A stretch of 64,000 nucleotides of DNA from Prochlorococcus sp. AG-363-A16 (GTDB lineage: Bacteria > Cyanobacteriota > Cyanobacteriia > PCC-6307 > Cyanobiaceae). Below the pieces are notes generated by a model. That model was given only the letters and a program-made list of their open reading frames with translations, made no database searches and was not told the origin of the DNA. This document shows positions 29,306 to 39,577 of this stretch, one piece after another (position 1 is the first letter of the stretch; each line of letters starts with the position of its first letter). Position numbers and translations under genes: made by a program. The stretch spans positions 16,214-80,213 of the forward strand of contig QCFB01000006.1 of the NCBI GenBank assembly GCA_003280345.1, in the 5' to 3' direction.

Positions 29306-31069
29306 TTAAGGTTCTGAGTCAAGTACTTTCCCATTAAAGAACTCAGCAAGTTGCTTGGCTTTTTTGTCGATTGGCTCAATATTTTCGGATATTTGATCTG
29401 GTTCATTGGAACCTTCGGTGCTGGTTATATTGTTTACGTGTTTTTCCCTTGCAACATTATTAATGGCATTACCTTTGAAATTATTCTCGGGATTGTTTGA
29501 TTTATTTAATACAGAATTACTTTGAATAGAAATATTTTTTTTGAGATTATTAGAATTATTGTTCCCAGACTCCATTGTTTCTTTAAGGATTAACTTTCTA
29601 GGGCTTCCTATGGTTTGAGTAATTGCTTGTTCGAGAAGGCTTATACGGCTTTGCACCATGCTCATCCAGTTTGTGGAAACTTCTATAATTGCTTTTTTAG
29701 AAGTTAAATCTATTAACTTAGCTTGCTGCGATAAAAGCATTTTTGTTGATGGTAATTCAAGAGAACCTAGAATTTGTTGCCATAATTCTGATAAGTTTTC
29801 ATTATTAGACTCTTCAATTTCTTGAGCTTTAGTGAGTGTATTATCTGTGTTGCCGATTTGCTTGATTACCTCTGTCTCTACTAATTTATTTTTTTCTTGA
29901 TGTTGTTTGATTTGTGACTTTGCCTCTAAGTCTTTATTGTTAACAACTTGATTGATTGGATTGGGTGAATTGTTTGTGTCAGCCAGAATCCCTAGAAGTA
30001 AAACTTCTAGCCAGAGAGGAGGTTGAGAACTTTGGCGAAGTTGAATCTCACTGCCTTTAAGTTTGGATTGCCACTGATATAGTTTTTCTAAAGTTATTTG
30101 ACTTGCAATTTCTGAAAGTTTGCTCTTAAATTCATAAGAAATACTGGTTAATTCAGGGCGATCAGGTGCTGCTTTTATGATGATTAGATCTCTCATTATC
30201 GCTGCCATATCTTGTAGTATTACTATGGGTTCTCTCCCTCTATTAAGAAGGTTTCTGCAAGTTTCTAAAAGTATTATTGGTTTCGAGTTGGCTAATGCAG
30301 ATATCAATATCAGGAGTTCTTGTTCTGGAATTGCGCCAAGTAAATCCCAGACAGAATTGATGTGTATTGGCTGAGGTAATAGGCTTAATTGATCAAGCAT
30401 GCTCTCTGCATCTCTCAGGCCTCCTTGAGCACGTTGAGCAACTAATTGGATAGCCTCTTTTTCGATTTCAATAGCCTCTTTTGAGGCAATCATGCCCAAG
30501 TGTTTTGTTAGTGCTTGGAGTGGTATTCGCCTGAAGTCGAATCGTTGACATCGACTCAGAATAGTAGGCAGTACTCTTTGAGGATCTGTTGTTGCAAGTA
30601 TAAAAACTACTCTTGAAGGTGGCTCTTCAAGAGTTTTAAGCAGTGCGTTAAATGCAGCTGTAGAGAGCATGTGGCATTCGTCAATAACATATACCTTCCA
30701 ACGTGCTTGCACTGGGGCAAATCGAGATCTTTCTATCAGCTCTCTGATGTTGTCTACTCCTGTGTTAGACGCTGCATCAATTTCAATAACGTCTAATGAA
30801 GTTCCTGAGGAAATTGTTGTGCAGAGATCACATTTGCCACAGGGATTGGTAGTGGGTTGTTCACTGTTAAGGCAATTTAGGGATCTGGAAAGGATTCTTG
30901 CGCTAGACGTTTTGCCTGTCCCTCTTGGCCCACTAAATAGATAAGCAGGAGCAATTCTGTTGCTGATTAGCGCTTGTTTCAGTGTCGTTGCAATAGCTTC
31001 TTGCCCGACTAGGTCATCAAAGCAGTCCGGACGGTATTTGTGATGCAGCGGTTGGTAAGCCTGGCTCAT
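29306..31069 (-). CDS. dnaX: DNA polymerase III subunit gamma/tau
   Basis: Clamp-loader ATPase that also tethers polymerase III. 587 aa. The AAA+ core has Walker A SGPRGTGKTS near residue 46, a four-cysteine zinc module with CGKCDLC, Walker B-like DECHMLS, and the SRC motif ILSRCQRFDF. The clamp-loader domain III extends to about residue 370. The rest is an Asn/Lys/Ser-rich linker and C-terminal domain. No intein is present, unlike the split or intein-bearing dnaX of some cyanobacteria. A run of eight A residues (minus strand) at 29535-29542 lies in the linker. Shares a cluster with the LRAT-like gene 27 bases upstream. Confidence 0.95.
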   Translation of the reverse strand: MSQAYQPLHHKYRPDCFDDLVGQEAIATTLKQALISNRIAPAYLFSGPRGTGKTSSARILSRSLNCLNSEQPTTNPCGKCDLCTTISSGTSLDVIEIDAASNTGVDNIRELIERSRFAPVQARWKVYVIDECHMLSTAAFNALLKTLEEPPSRVVFILATTDPQRVLPTILSRCQRFDFRRIPLQALTKHLGMIASKEAIEIEKEAIQLVAQRAQGGLRDAESMLDQLSLLPQPIHINSVWDLLGAIPEQELLILISALANSKPIILLETCRNLLNRGREPIVILQDMAAIMRDLIIIKAAPDRPELTSISYEFKSKLSEIASQITLEKLYQWQSKLKGSEIQLRQSSQPPLWLEVLLLGILADTNNSPNPINQVVNNKDLEAKSQIKQHQEKNKLVETEVIKQIGNTDNTLTKAQEIEESNNENLSELWQQILGSLELPSTKMLLSQQAKLIDLTSKKAIIEVSTNWMSMVQSRISLLEQAITQTIGSPRKLILKETMESGNNNSNNLKKNISIQSNSVLNKSNNPENNFKGNAINNVAREKHVNNITSTEGSNEPDQISENIEPIDKKAKQLAEFFNGKVLDSEP

Positions 31070-31096
31070 TCGCTGCTTGCAAGATATAGAGAAGAC

Positions 31097-31774
31097 TTAG
31101 TTTTCAGGATCCACTTCATCAAGAAGGATAGTAATTCGAGTTTCTAGGTTTTCTAGTCTGGTTAATTCATCAGCAAGTCTTTGACCTCTTAACAATAAGG
31201 TACGGGATTTTGTCTCTTGGCCCCATGATTTATGGCTAGCGAGGTCAGTCTGAAACCAATGCTCAATTTCTTCTAAGGTTTCTTCCAATTTTAAAAGCAA
31301 GCTTTTTCTAAGGTTTTGAAGATTTTTTAGTGCTTGTTTTGATGCTTCTCTCGACTTTTCATCTGAAAGACTCTTTTTCAGTAAAAGATTGACCGCTGTT
31401 AAAACAGCTGCTGGCAAGAATTGACCTATTGCCATTGCACCAAGACTGCTGGATTCAAGCCAATCTTCCATTTGATTACTGCGATGTTTGCCTGTCTTGC
31501 ACCAGTTAGCAAAATGCTCACAGTTGTTGAAAAGCAAGTTGTAGCTTTGTTCTCCAATACGGCTCATAGCTCGACGCAAGGTCACACTCTTGGTACAAGC
31601 AAACTCATGATTGATTACGGAGTAGTTTTGACCTGCGCAGAATTCATCTAGTGAGCTTCGAATGATGGCTCGCCCTTCTAGATAGTGTGCAATTGTTCCA
31701 TCTCCTAGGTCTATGCCGTGGTGATGAAAAAGACCATGCTGCCTAGGAACCTGAAGGTGGTCTGCAGCAACCAT
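31097..31774 (-). CDS. LRAT/NC-domain protein (permuted papain-like hydrolase or acyltransferase)
   Basis: 225 aa. Residues about 10-110 carry the LRAT-like domain: the histidine region GLFHHHGIDLGDGTIAHYL and the catalytic-cysteine motif NNCEHFANWC. The family includes animal LRAT and H-rev107 phospholipases and plant NC proteins, which use acyl transfer or hydrolysis. A C-terminal half of about 110 residues is rich in Leu, Lys and Glu, with likely amphipathic helices or coiled coil. It lies 5 bases after the clpX stop and 27 bases before dnaX, so it appears to be part of the clp-dnaX transcription unit. Substrate unknown. Confidence 0.85.
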   Translation of the reverse strand: MVAADHLQVPRQHGLFHHHGIDLGDGTIAHYLEGRAIIRSSLDEFCAGQNYSVINHEFACTKSVTLRRAMSRIGEQSYNLLFNNCEHFANWCKTGKHRSNQMEDWLESSSLGAMAIGQFLPAAVLTAVNLLLKKSLSDEKSREASKQALKNLQNLRKSLLLKLEETLEEIEHWFQTDLASHKSWGQETKSRTLLLRGQRLADELTRLENLETRITILLDEVDPEN

Positions 31775-31779
31775 GTTTA

Positions 31780-33138
31780 TTAGGCTGATTCTTTTTCTGG
31801 TTGCTTGTCATTCGAGGGGAGAGGTAAGACTTTGCCGCCTGTATGCTCATCAACCATTGTTTTGGTAATTGTGAAATTTTTGATGTTCTTTTGTGAAGGG
31901 AGGTCGTACATAAGATCAAGCATCAATTCTTCGACAATTCCTCTTAAAGCCCTTGCCCCGGTTTTTCTTCGATGCGCCTCTTGGGCAATAGCTTCCACTG
32001 CATTGTTTTCAAACTCAAGTTGAACATTGTCCATGCTTAAAAGAGTACGGAATTGTTTGACAACCGCATCCCTTGGCTCCGTGAGAATTGCTTCAAGCGC
32101 TTCAGCATCTAGTGGTTCTAGGACTGCGCTGACAGGCATTCTCCCTATAAATTCTGGAATTAGTCCATAGCGGACTAAATCGTCAGGCTCTAAATTTTGA
32201 AGAATTTGATTGGCTTGGAGTTCACGATTGGCTCGATTTCTTCCTCTGTTATCACTTGGAACAAAACCTATTGAATTACGACCAAGCCTTTTTTGAACAA
32301 CATCTTCTAGGCCCACAAATGCCCCACCACAGATGAAAAGTATTTGACTTGTATCTATTTGGATGCAGTCATGGTATGGATGCTTTCTCCCTCCTTGGGG
32401 AGGTACATTTGCGACTGTGCCTTCAAGCATTTTTAGTAACGCTTGTTGAACTCCTTCTCCTGATACGTCTCTAGTGATCGATGGATTTTCACTTTTGCGA
32501 GCAATTTTGTCGATTTCATCTATATAAATGATTCCTCTTTGCGCTTGATCAACGTCCATATCTGCTTTTTGTAGAAGCCTAAGCAGAATATTTTCTACAT
32601 CTTCGCCAACATAGCCTGCTTCAGTGAGAGTAGTTGCATCTGCTACTGCGAAAGGTACATCTAAAAGTTCTGCAAGAGTTTGAGCAAGAAGTGTTTTCCC
32701 GCAGCCAGTTGGGCCTATTAGAAGAATGTTTGATTTGTGCAGTTTTGTGGCTGTACGATCGGCTTCAGCTTTGCCATCTCCTTTCCAGACCAGCCGTTTG
32801 TAGTGGTTATAAACAGCGACTGAGAGAATTTTCTTTGCAGATTCCTGTCCAACTACTTGTTCATCCAAGAAGGTTTTGATTTCTAATGGCTTTGGAATAG
32901 AAGCCAATGTTGGTGCTGGTTTTTCTGTTTTACGAGTTCCACTGGAACCTTTTCTACTTTGTTCAATGTTTTGTCGTTGGCTGTTCTGATTGTCTAAAAG
33001 TTCTTCGTCCAGGATTTCATTGCATAAATCTATGCATTCGTCGCAGATGTAGACACCAGGACCTGCGATTAGTTTTCGCACCTGATCCTGGGACTTTCCG
33101 CAAAAGGAGCACTTCAGATGAGCGTCGAACTTTGCCAT
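31780..33138 (-). CDS. clpX: ATP-dependent Clp protease ATP-binding subunit ClpX
   Basis: 452-aa AAA+ unfoldase that feeds substrates to ClpP. The N-terminal zinc-binding domain has four cysteines ([11 protein letters not shown] and CDECIDLC). Walker A is [12 protein letters not shown] and Walker B is [11 protein letters not shown]. The ClpP-binding IGF loop is visible in NSIGFVP. A C-terminal small domain has [14 protein letters not shown] sensor-2 type residues. It is 114 bases downstream of clpP in the tig-clpP-clpX order. Confidence 0.97.
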   Translation of the reverse strand: MAKFDAHLKCSFCGKSQDQVRKLIAGPGVYICDECIDLCNEILDEELLDNQNSQRQNIEQSRKGSSGTRKTEKPAPTLASIPKPLEIKTFLDEQVVGQESAKKILSVAVYNHYKRLVWKGDGKAEADRTATKLHKSNILLIGPTGCGKTLLAQTLAELLDVPFAVADATTLTEAGYVGEDVENILLRLLQKADMDVDQAQRGIIYIDEIDKIARKSENPSITRDVSGEGVQQALLKMLEGTVANVPPQGGRKHPYHDCIQIDTSQILFICGGAFVGLEDVVQKRLGRNSIGFVPSDNRGRNRANRELQANQILQNLEPDDLVRYGLIPEFIGRMPVSAVLEPLDAEALEAILTEPRDAVVKQFRTLLSMDNVQLEFENNAVEAIAQEAHRRKTGARALRGIVEELMLDLMYDLPSQKNIKNFTITKTMVDEHTGGKVLPLPSNDKQPEKESA

Positions 33139-33252
33139 CGGGGGCTGAAACGTTCAATGTGGAACACAGGATCTGACTAATGAGGTCAGTCTGAGTTCAT
33201 AGGATCGTTCCGAATTGGCTCTTCGTCAGCCTTCCGTAACGAATCCATTGAT

Positions 33253-33906
33253 CTAGAGACTGGTCACCACTTTGTCGATCAGGCCGTATTCAACCGCTTC
33301 TTTGGGGGAAAGGAAGTGGTCACGGTCTGTGTCTTCAGCAATTGTTTCGAGAGGTTGCCCAGTGTGTACTGCTAATAGACCGTTCAGAGTGTCTTTAAGA
33401 AATAGGATTTCTTTAGCTTGTATTTCGATTTCGACTGCTTGGCCTTGAGCTCCGCCAAGTGGCTGGTGGATCATGATTCGTGAATTAGGGAGAGCTAGTC
33501 TTTTCCCTCTTGCACCTCCTGCCAGAAGAAAAGCTCCCATACTCGCAGCAAGTCCGTAGCAAATAGTGACTACATCAGGCGCCACTTGTTGCATGGTGTC
33601 GTAAATAGCTAGACCTGCTGTAACAGATCCTCCTGGTGAATTGATATATATCTGGATATCTTTTTCTGGGTCCTCCGCTTCTAGAAAGAGCATTTGAGCA
33701 ACCAATGCATCTGCAACTTGGTCATTTACATCAGTGCCCAGAAAAATGATTCGTTCTCGTAGAAGTCGAGAGTAAATATCAAATGCTCTGTCTCCACGTC
33801 CTGATTGTTCAACCACTGTGGGAAGAACCCCAGGAGCTGAATATGGACGTATCCCTTTCCATTCATTTTGGATTGGGTGGCTAATGAGATTGTTGATCAG
33901 TCGCAA
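33253..33906 (-). CDS. clpP: ATP-dependent Clp protease proteolytic subunit ClpP
   Basis: 217-aa serine protease subunit. The catalytic serine is Ser122 in [10 protein letters not shown] and the histidine is His147 in MIHQPLGG; the aspartate lies in EDTDRDHF. The N-terminal segment is a short extension before PYSAPGVLP. Placement with clpX is consistent with the ClpX-partner isoform of cyanobacteria, which have several ClpP paralogues. The gene lies 39 bases downstream of tig. Confidence 0.96.
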   Translation of the reverse strand: MRLINNLISHPIQNEWKGIRPYSAPGVLPTVVEQSGRGDRAFDIYSRLLRERIIFLGTDVNDQVADALVAQMLFLEAEDPEKDIQIYINSPGGSVTAGLAIYDTMQQVAPDVVTICYGLAASMGAFLLAGGARGKRLALPNSRIMIHQPLGGAQGQAVEIEIQAKEILFLKDTLNGLLAVHTGQPLETIAEDTDRDHFLSPKEAVEYGLIDKVVTSL

Positions 33907-33945
33907 GGGTTCATTCGTTCCATTGAATCAATCTATTGCTGGAAC

Positions 33946-35370
33946 TTAGGTTTTGGGTTCATTTTTCTTTTTGCTTGTTTTTCCAGACTTTGTTGTTTCC
34001 TTGGATGGTTTTGCATTTACTGGCTTTTCCTTTGAAGCAGTTTCCGAGGGTTTAGAGGCCTTTTCGGTAACAATGTTGTTTTCTTCAAGCCATGCAACAA
34101 GTTTTTCTTCGAGTAAGTCATCAAGAACTGCTTGGCGCAACTTTTGCTGATCTATATTTTTTTCACCTGAAAGCTCACGATTGACGTCTTTGAGCTTTAT
34201 CTCGAGATCTTCATTATTTACTTCAATATTTTCTTTTTTGGCAAGTGCCTTTAAAGCCAATTTCCTACGTAGATTTTGCTGAGCTTCCTCTCTAGATGAT
34301 TCCATTAATGATTTTACTAATTCGGGAGTGAATATTGATTTAACGTCCATTCCCTCTTGGGCAAATTTACGAGCTGTTTGTTCAACTAATAGACGTACCT
34401 CTTGATCAATAAGAGTGGTTGGAAGATCTGCATCTAGTTCATGAGCAAGAGCATTAATAAGGGATTCTTTTCGATTGACTTGATGACGAGCTTTGGCATC
34501 TTCTTTGAGTCTTTTTTCTAAATCTTCACGAAGCTCGCCCATATTTTCTTTGTCACTTGCTTGCTTTGCGAAAGCATCATCGAGTTTTGGTAATTCTTTT
34601 GTTTTCAGATCTTGAAGAGTAACTTGGAAACTGGCTTGTCTTCCACGTGCGTCTTCATTTGGATAGTCCTTAGGGAATGTGCATTTCAATTGTTTTTCAG
34701 AATTTATTGCCATACCAACAATCCCTTCTACGAACCCTGGGATCATTAGCCCTTCTTCTAATTCGATATCCATGGACTCTGCATTGCCACCTTCAATATC
34801 ACTTCCGTCATCGGTAAAAGTCCCTTTGAAGCTAAGGACTGCGATATCTCCCATTTCTGCAGATCTTGTTTCTACTGGAACAATCGTTGCCAGTTGATTT
34901 CGAGATTGTTCGATTAGTTCGTCAATTTTTGCTGGGTCATATTTGACAGGCTCAGCTTCTGCTTTTAAGCCTTTTGTTTTTTTGAGGATCGGTGTGGGTG
35001 CGATGTCGGTTTCAAGTGTGAAAGTTAATGTCTTGTCAGGATTGAAACTTTCCAGCAGGGTCTCAAAACCACCTTTGAGTTCTGGTTCGCAAAGAGGCTC
35101 TATCGATTCTTGATTAATAGCTTCTCGCCATAACTTTTCTAAGAGCGATTCCAGTGCGCTCGCCTTGATTCGTGCAATTCCGATTTGTTGGATGATTACC
35201 GCTTTGGGGACTTTCCCTTTTCGGAAACCAGGGAGTTTGATTGAGCGACTTAATTGTGTTAAAGCCTCTTCATAGCTCGACTTGCATCTGCTTGCCGTGA
35301 CTTCTATTTCCACCGCTATGCGGCTGCTTGGTAGGGCAGCCGTTTTTACCTTTAAGGTTGAATCGCTCAT
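33946..35370 (-). CDS. tig: Trigger factor (peptidyl-prolyl cis-trans isomerase chaperone)
   Basis: 474-aa ribosome-associated chaperone. The N-terminal ribosome-binding domain includes LPGFRKGKVP, the equivalent of the GFRxGxxP signature. The FKBP-type domain lies near residues 165-245 (around MGDIAVLSFKGTF and MIPGFVEGIVGM). The C-terminal arms are helical, and the last about 40 residues are a Lys/Ser/Thr/Pro-rich tail. It is the first gene of tig-clpP-clpX and is divergent from asd across a 179-base gap. Confidence 0.95.
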   Translation of the reverse strand: MSDSTLKVKTAALPSSRIAVEIEVTASRCKSSYEEALTQLSRSIKLPGFRKGKVPKAVIIQQIGIARIKASALESLLEKLWREAINQESIEPLCEPELKGGFETLLESFNPDKTLTFTLETDIAPTPILKKTKGLKAEAEPVKYDPAKIDELIEQSRNQLATIVPVETRSAEMGDIAVLSFKGTFTDDGSDIEGGNAESMDIELEEGLMIPGFVEGIVGMAINSEKQLKCTFPKDYPNEDARGRQASFQVTLQDLKTKELPKLDDAFAKQASDKENMGELREDLEKRLKEDAKARHQVNRKESLINALAHELDADLPTTLIDQEVRLLVEQTARKFAQEGMDVKSIFTPELVKSLMESSREEAQQNLRRKLALKALAKKENIEVNNEDLEIKLKDVNRELSGEKNIDQQKLRQAVLDDLLEEKLVAWLEENNIVTEKASKPSETASKEKPVNAKPSKETTKSGKTSKKKNEPKT

Positions 35371-35549
35371 TTGTGGTTTAAGTCCTCAAGCCCAACACCT
35401 TAAGAAAGCGAGAGTCATACCTCTAGAGCTTATTGTGGTTTTAACGGTTTGAATATATTCAGTATCTAGTTCTGTATCCCAATTAGGAGGAGTGGTACAT
35501 CTCTTTCTATTAACTTCTTTTCCACCTATTTAATACCTGAATTATCAGT

Positions 35550-36581
35550 TTGTTCTCGAAACGATTTTCTACTGAAAGGCCTCTCACAGTTGCCGTCCTC
35601 GGCGCAAGTGGTGCTGTAGGGCATGAGTTGTTGCAGCTTTTGGATGAGCGTTCATTCCCAATTGGGGAGTTGCGTTTGTTGGCCTCAGAGCGATCCGCTG
35701 GAAACTTGCAATCTTGGAAAGGTTCCATGCTCAAAGTTCATGAGATAACCAATGAGAGCCTGCAAGGGGTTGATCTTGTTTTGGCATCTGCTGGAGGCTC
35801 TGTATCTCGCAAATGGCGTCAAGAGATACATGATGCAGGTGCAGTAATGATTGACAACTCCAGTGCTTTTCGCATGGATTCTGAGGTGCCTTTAGTTGTT
35901 CCAGAAGTGAATCCTGATGATGCTTTTGGGCATAAGGGACTGATTGCAAATCCCAATTGCACAACAATTTTGTTGGCTTTGGCCTTGGCTCCTTTATCGG
36001 CGTATATTCCAATGAAAAGAGTAGTTGTTTCTACATATCAGTCAGCTAGTGGAGCAGGAGCTAGAGCAATGGAGGAGCTAAAAGAACTTAGTCAAGAAGT
36101 TTTGAATGGAGGTAAACCTAAAAATCAGGTTTTGCCATATTCCCTTGCTTTTAATCTTTTCCTTCACAATTCCCCACTTCAGGGCAATGGCTATTGCGAG
36201 GAGGAAATGAAAATGGTTAATGAAACTCGCAAAATTTTGGGACTGCCAGATTTACCTTTTACTGCAACTTGTGTACGTGTTCCCGTTCTAAGAGCACACT
36301 CTGAGGCAGTAAATATTGAGTTTTCTAAGCCTTTCCCTGTCAATGAAGCTCGTGCAATTCTCATGGATGCCCAAGGCATTGAATTAATCGAAGACTTTGA
36401 TACCAATCGGTTCCCTATGCCAAGTGATGTTACTGGCAGGGATGAAGTTGCTGTTGGGCGAATACGTCAGGATATTAGTTGTCCAAACTCTCTCGAGTTT
36501 TGGCTATGTGGCGATCAGATTCGCAAAGGTGCTGCATTAAATGCCATCCAAATAGCTGAATTGTTGCTTGAAACTTCATGA
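35550..36581 (+). CDS. asd: Aspartate-semialdehyde dehydrogenase
   Basis: 343 aa. Reduces aspartyl phosphate to aspartate semialdehyde, the branch point to lysine, methionine and threonine. The NADP-binding [14 protein letters not shown] segment starts near residue 18. The catalytic cysteine is Cys137 in NPNCTT. Substrate-binding residues include [10 protein letters not shown]. Start is TTG at 35550; an in-frame stop lies just upstream and no ATG exists before the conserved region, although an ATT at 35541 cannot be excluded. The stop overlaps the dapA start by four bases (ATGA). Confidence 0.95.
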   Translation: MFSKRFSTERPLTVAVLGASGAVGHELLQLLDERSFPIGELRLLASERSAGNLQSWKGSMLKVHEITNESLQGVDLVLASAGGSVSRKWRQEIHDAGAVMIDNSSAFRMDSEVPLVVPEVNPDDAFGHKGLIANPNCTTILLALALAPLSAYIPMKRVVVSTYQSASGAGARAMEELKELSQEVLNGGKPKNQVLPYSLAFNLFLHNSPLQGNGYCEEEMKMVNETRKILGLPDLPFTATCVRVPVLRAHSEAVNIEFSKPFPVNEARAILMDAQGIELIEDFDTNRFPMPSDVTGRDEVAVGRIRQDISCPNSLEFWLCGDQIRKGAALNAIQIAELLLETS

Positions 36582-37486
36582 GCTCAATACTTTCTTTATC
36601 GCCTGCACCATTTGGTCGTTTACTTACCGCAATGGTCACTCCCTTCGATTCTGATGGGCGGGTTGATTTTGGTTTGGCTGCTCGTCTTTCAAAACACCTT
36701 GTTCAAGAAGGTTCTGATGGCATAGTTGTTTGCGGAACTACGGGTGAGTCGCCCACACTTAGTTGGGAAGAGCAAAACAAGTTGCTGGAAACAGTTAGAA
36801 ACGCAGTTGGATCTTCTGCCAAGGTCTTGGCAGGTACTGGCAGTAATAGCACTGCAGAAGCAGTAGAGGCCACTCTTGAAGCTGCCGGTGCCGGTGCAGA
36901 TGGGGCATTAGTAGTTGTTCCTTACTACAACAAACCACCTCAAGAAGGCCTTGAATCTCATTTTCGTACTATTGCCGCGGCAGCGCCCAGCTTGCCTTTA
37001 ATGCTCTACAACATTCCTAGTAGGACAGGCTGCTCTCTTTCACCAAGCACAATGGCAAGGTTAATGGACTGTGCGAATGTTGTCGCTTTCAAAGCTGCTA
37101 GTGGTACTACTGATGAGGTGACTCAGTTAAGGATGCAATGTGGCTCTCGCTTGGCTGTGTATAGCGGGGATGATGGATTGCTTTTGCCAATGTTGTCAGT
37201 TGGGGCAGTTGGGGTAGTTAGTGTTGCAAGTCATATTGTTGGTCGTCGTTTAAAGGCGATGATTGAGGCTTATCTAAGTGGTAATGGAGAGGTTGCTCTT
37301 AATTATCACGAACAGATGCAGCCTCTTTTTAAATCACTCTTTGCTACCACTAACCCGATTCCTGTTAAAGCAGCTTTAGAACTTTGCGGCTGGCCGGTAG
37401 GACCTCCACGAAGTCCTTTGCTTCCACTTAGTATTGAGATGAAGGAGGAGCTATCTAATATCCTTAAACTCTTAGGTCAGATCTGA
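36578..37486 (+). CDS. dapA: 4-hydroxy-tetrahydrodipicolinate synthase
   Basis: 302-aa TIM-barrel aldolase that condenses aspartate semialdehyde and pyruvate in the lysine/diaminopimelate pathway. The Schiff-base lysine is Lys172 in AFKAASG, the catalytic tyrosine is Tyr144 in LYNIPSRTG, and the pyruvate-binding CGTTGESP motif is near residue 52. It overlaps asd by ATGA, indicating translational coupling, and precedes the RNase J gene by 80 bases. Confidence 0.97.
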   Translation: MSSILSLSPAPFGRLLTAMVTPFDSDGRVDFGLAARLSKHLVQEGSDGIVVCGTTGESPTLSWEEQNKLLETVRNAVGSSAKVLAGTGSNSTAEAVEATLEAAGAGADGALVVVPYYNKPPQEGLESHFRTIAAAAPSLPLMLYNIPSRTGCSLSPSTMARLMDCANVVAFKAASGTTDEVTQLRMQCGSRLAVYSGDDGLLLPMLSVGAVGVVSVASHIVGRRLKAMIEAYLSGNGEVALNYHEQMQPLFKSLFATTNPIPVKAALELCGWPVGPPRSPLLPLSIEMKEELSNILKLLGQI

Positions 37487-37566
37487 TGGCAAAGTTGTTT
37501 TCACATTTTGCTTTTTTGAGTTAGCTCACTAAAAAATCAGAAAGTTTTCTACGTTTCAGTTTTTCC

Positions 37567-39549
37567 ATGACATCTAGCACTATCAATTCATCAAATTCGA
37601 GGCTAAATTCTTCAACTTCAAATAAGGGGAAACAGCCTTGTTTGCGAGTTATTCCACTTGGTGGTCTCCATGAGATAGGCAAGAACACTTGTGTTTTTGA
37701 GTATGGAGACGACCTAATGCTTGTTGATGCTGGATTGGCTTTCCCTAGTGATGGCATGCATGGGGTCAATGTGGTGATGCCAGATACAACCTATTTAAGG
37801 GAAAATCAGCAGAGAATTCGTGGAATGATAGTTACCCATGGACATGAAGACCATATTGGTGGCATTCCGCATCATTTAAAGCACTTTCATATCCCTGTGA
37901 TTTATGGCCCTCGTTTGGCTATGTCCATGCTTCAGGGAAAAATGGAGGAGGCAGGCGTTACAGATAGAACCAAGGTACAAACTGTTGGTCCTCGTGATGT
38001 TGTCAAAGTTGGGCAATATTTTTCCGTTGAATTTATTCGCAATACTCATTCGATGGCTGATAGTTTTTCACTAGCAATAACAACTCCTGTTGGGACAATA
38101 ATTTTCACTGGAGATTTTAAATTTGATCACACGCCAGTTGATGGAGAACATTTTGATCTGGCACGATTAGCCCATCATGGGGAACAAGGGGTTTTATGTC
38201 TATTCAGTGATTCCACTAATGCTGAGGTTCCTGGCTTTTGTCCATCAGAACGGTCAGTCTTTCCAGCTTTGGATAAACATATTGCTCAGGCTGAGGGCAG
38301 GGTAATCGTTACAACATTTGCGAGCTCAATACATCGAGTCTCGATGATTTTGGAGTTGGCTATTAAAAATGGCCGCAAAGTTGGCTTATTAGGTAGATCG
38401 ATGCTCAACGTAATTGCCAAGGCACGTGAGCTTGGATATATGAGGGCACCAGATGATTTATTTGTTCCTATTAAGCAGATTCGAGATTTACCAGATAGGG
38501 AAACTCTGTTATTGATGACTGGTAGTCAAGGCGAGCCTTTAGCTGCTCTAAGTCGTATCTCACGTGGCGAGCATCAGCATGTTCAAGTTAAAACTACGGA
38601 TACGATTATTTTTTCCGCTAGCCCGATACCAGGCAACACAATTTCAGTTGTAAATACTATTGATCGCTTGATGATGCTTGGCGCAAAGGTTGTTTATGGG
38701 AAGGGCGAAGGTATACATGTTTCTGGACATGGGTTTCAAGAGGATCAGAAGTTAATGCTTGCTCTTACAAAGCCAAAGTATTTTGTTCCTGTTCATGGTG
38801 AGCACAGAATGCTTGTTTGTCACAGTAAGAGTGCACAATCAATGGGCGTGCCAGGAGACAATATTTTGATTTTGGATAATGGTGATGTGGTGGAGTTGAG
38901 AACTGATTCGATTGCTAAAGGTGATGCGGTTAAATCTGGAATTGAGTTGCTTGATGCTTCTAGGAATGGAATTGTTGATGCTCGTGTTTTGAAAGAACGC
39001 CAGCAGCTTGCTGAGGATGGAGTGGTCACTGTTCTTTCTGCAATAAGTACAGATGGTGTAATGGTTGCTCCACCCAGAGTCAACCTGCGTGGTGTTGTCA
39101 CTACTGTCGATGCAAGGAAGATGTCTTTATGGACTGAGAGGGAGATCACGTGGGTGCTTGAAAATCGATGGAAACAACTCACAATTCAAACTGGTGGTAA
39201 AGCCCTTGAAGTTGATTGGATGGGTGTACAGAGAGAAGTTGAAGTCGGCTTGGCTCGTCGTTTACGCCGAGAGTTACAGGTAGAACCTTTAATTCTTTGC
39301 TTAGTTCAGCCTGCTCCAGGGGGTACTCCTGCCTACAAGGGAAGAATTGATGAAGAGCCAGACAAAAAGACAATTGTTAGACGTCGTGATGTGGCTAGGA
39401 ATTCTGCCCCTGCAAAGCGAATGGATTCTGAAACTTCAATTTCTAGTGATATCAATAAGGTTGCGACCAAAGTGGTTTCTTCAGAAAATGAATCACAAAT
39501 GGAAGTCCCTGCAGGCCGAACTCGACGGAGGCGCTCAGCTGTGGCTTAG
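37567..39549 (+). CDS. rnj: Ribonuclease J
   Basis: 660-aa metallo-beta-lactamase/beta-CASP ribonuclease that processes and degrades mRNA and rRNA. The zinc-binding signature is THGHEDHIGG (His91-His96). The phosphate-binding region FSDSTNAE and the beta-CASP region (GRVIVTTFASSIHRV) follow, then ILVPVHGEHRM-type motif C (VPVHGEHRM). The last 60 residues are a basic, low-complexity tail with RRRR near the end. The N-terminus is Ser/Asn-rich for about 18 residues. Located after asd-dapA, a cyanobacterial arrangement. Confidence 0.95.
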   Translation: MTSSTINSSNSRLNSSTSNKGKQPCLRVIPLGGLHEIGKNTCVFEYGDDLMLVDAGLAFPSDGMHGVNVVMPDTTYLRENQQRIRGMIVTHGHEDHIGGIPHHLKHFHIPVIYGPRLAMSMLQGKMEEAGVTDRTKVQTVGPRDVVKVGQYFSVEFIRNTHSMADSFSLAITTPVGTIIFTGDFKFDHTPVDGEHFDLARLAHHGEQGVLCLFSDSTNAEVPGFCPSERSVFPALDKHIAQAEGRVIVTTFASSIHRVSMILELAIKNGRKVGLLGRSMLNVIAKARELGYMRAPDDLFVPIKQIRDLPDRETLLLMTGSQGEPLAALSRISRGEHQHVQVKTTDTIIFSASPIPGNTISVVNTIDRLMMLGAKVVYGKGEGIHVSGHGFQEDQKLMLALTKPKYFVPVHGEHRMLVCHSKSAQSMGVPGDNILILDNGDVVELRTDSIAKGDAVKSGIELLDASRNGIVDARVLKERQQLAEDGVVTVLSAISTDGVMVAPPRVNLRGVVTTVDARKMSLWTEREITWVLENRWKQLTIQTGGKALEVDWMGVQREVEVGLARRLRRELQVEPLILCLVQPAPGGTPAYKGRIDEEPDKKTIVRRRDVARNSAPAKRMDSETSISSDINKVATKVVSSENESQMEVPAGRTRRRRSAVA

Positions 39550-39577
39550 TTGAATTGGAATGGACATTGGTTTCCTT

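Noticed and set aside
38820-39182. A 120-aa minus-strand frame within RNase J
   Set aside because: Antisense to the conserved RNase J domain; Ser/Thr-rich shadow with no motif.
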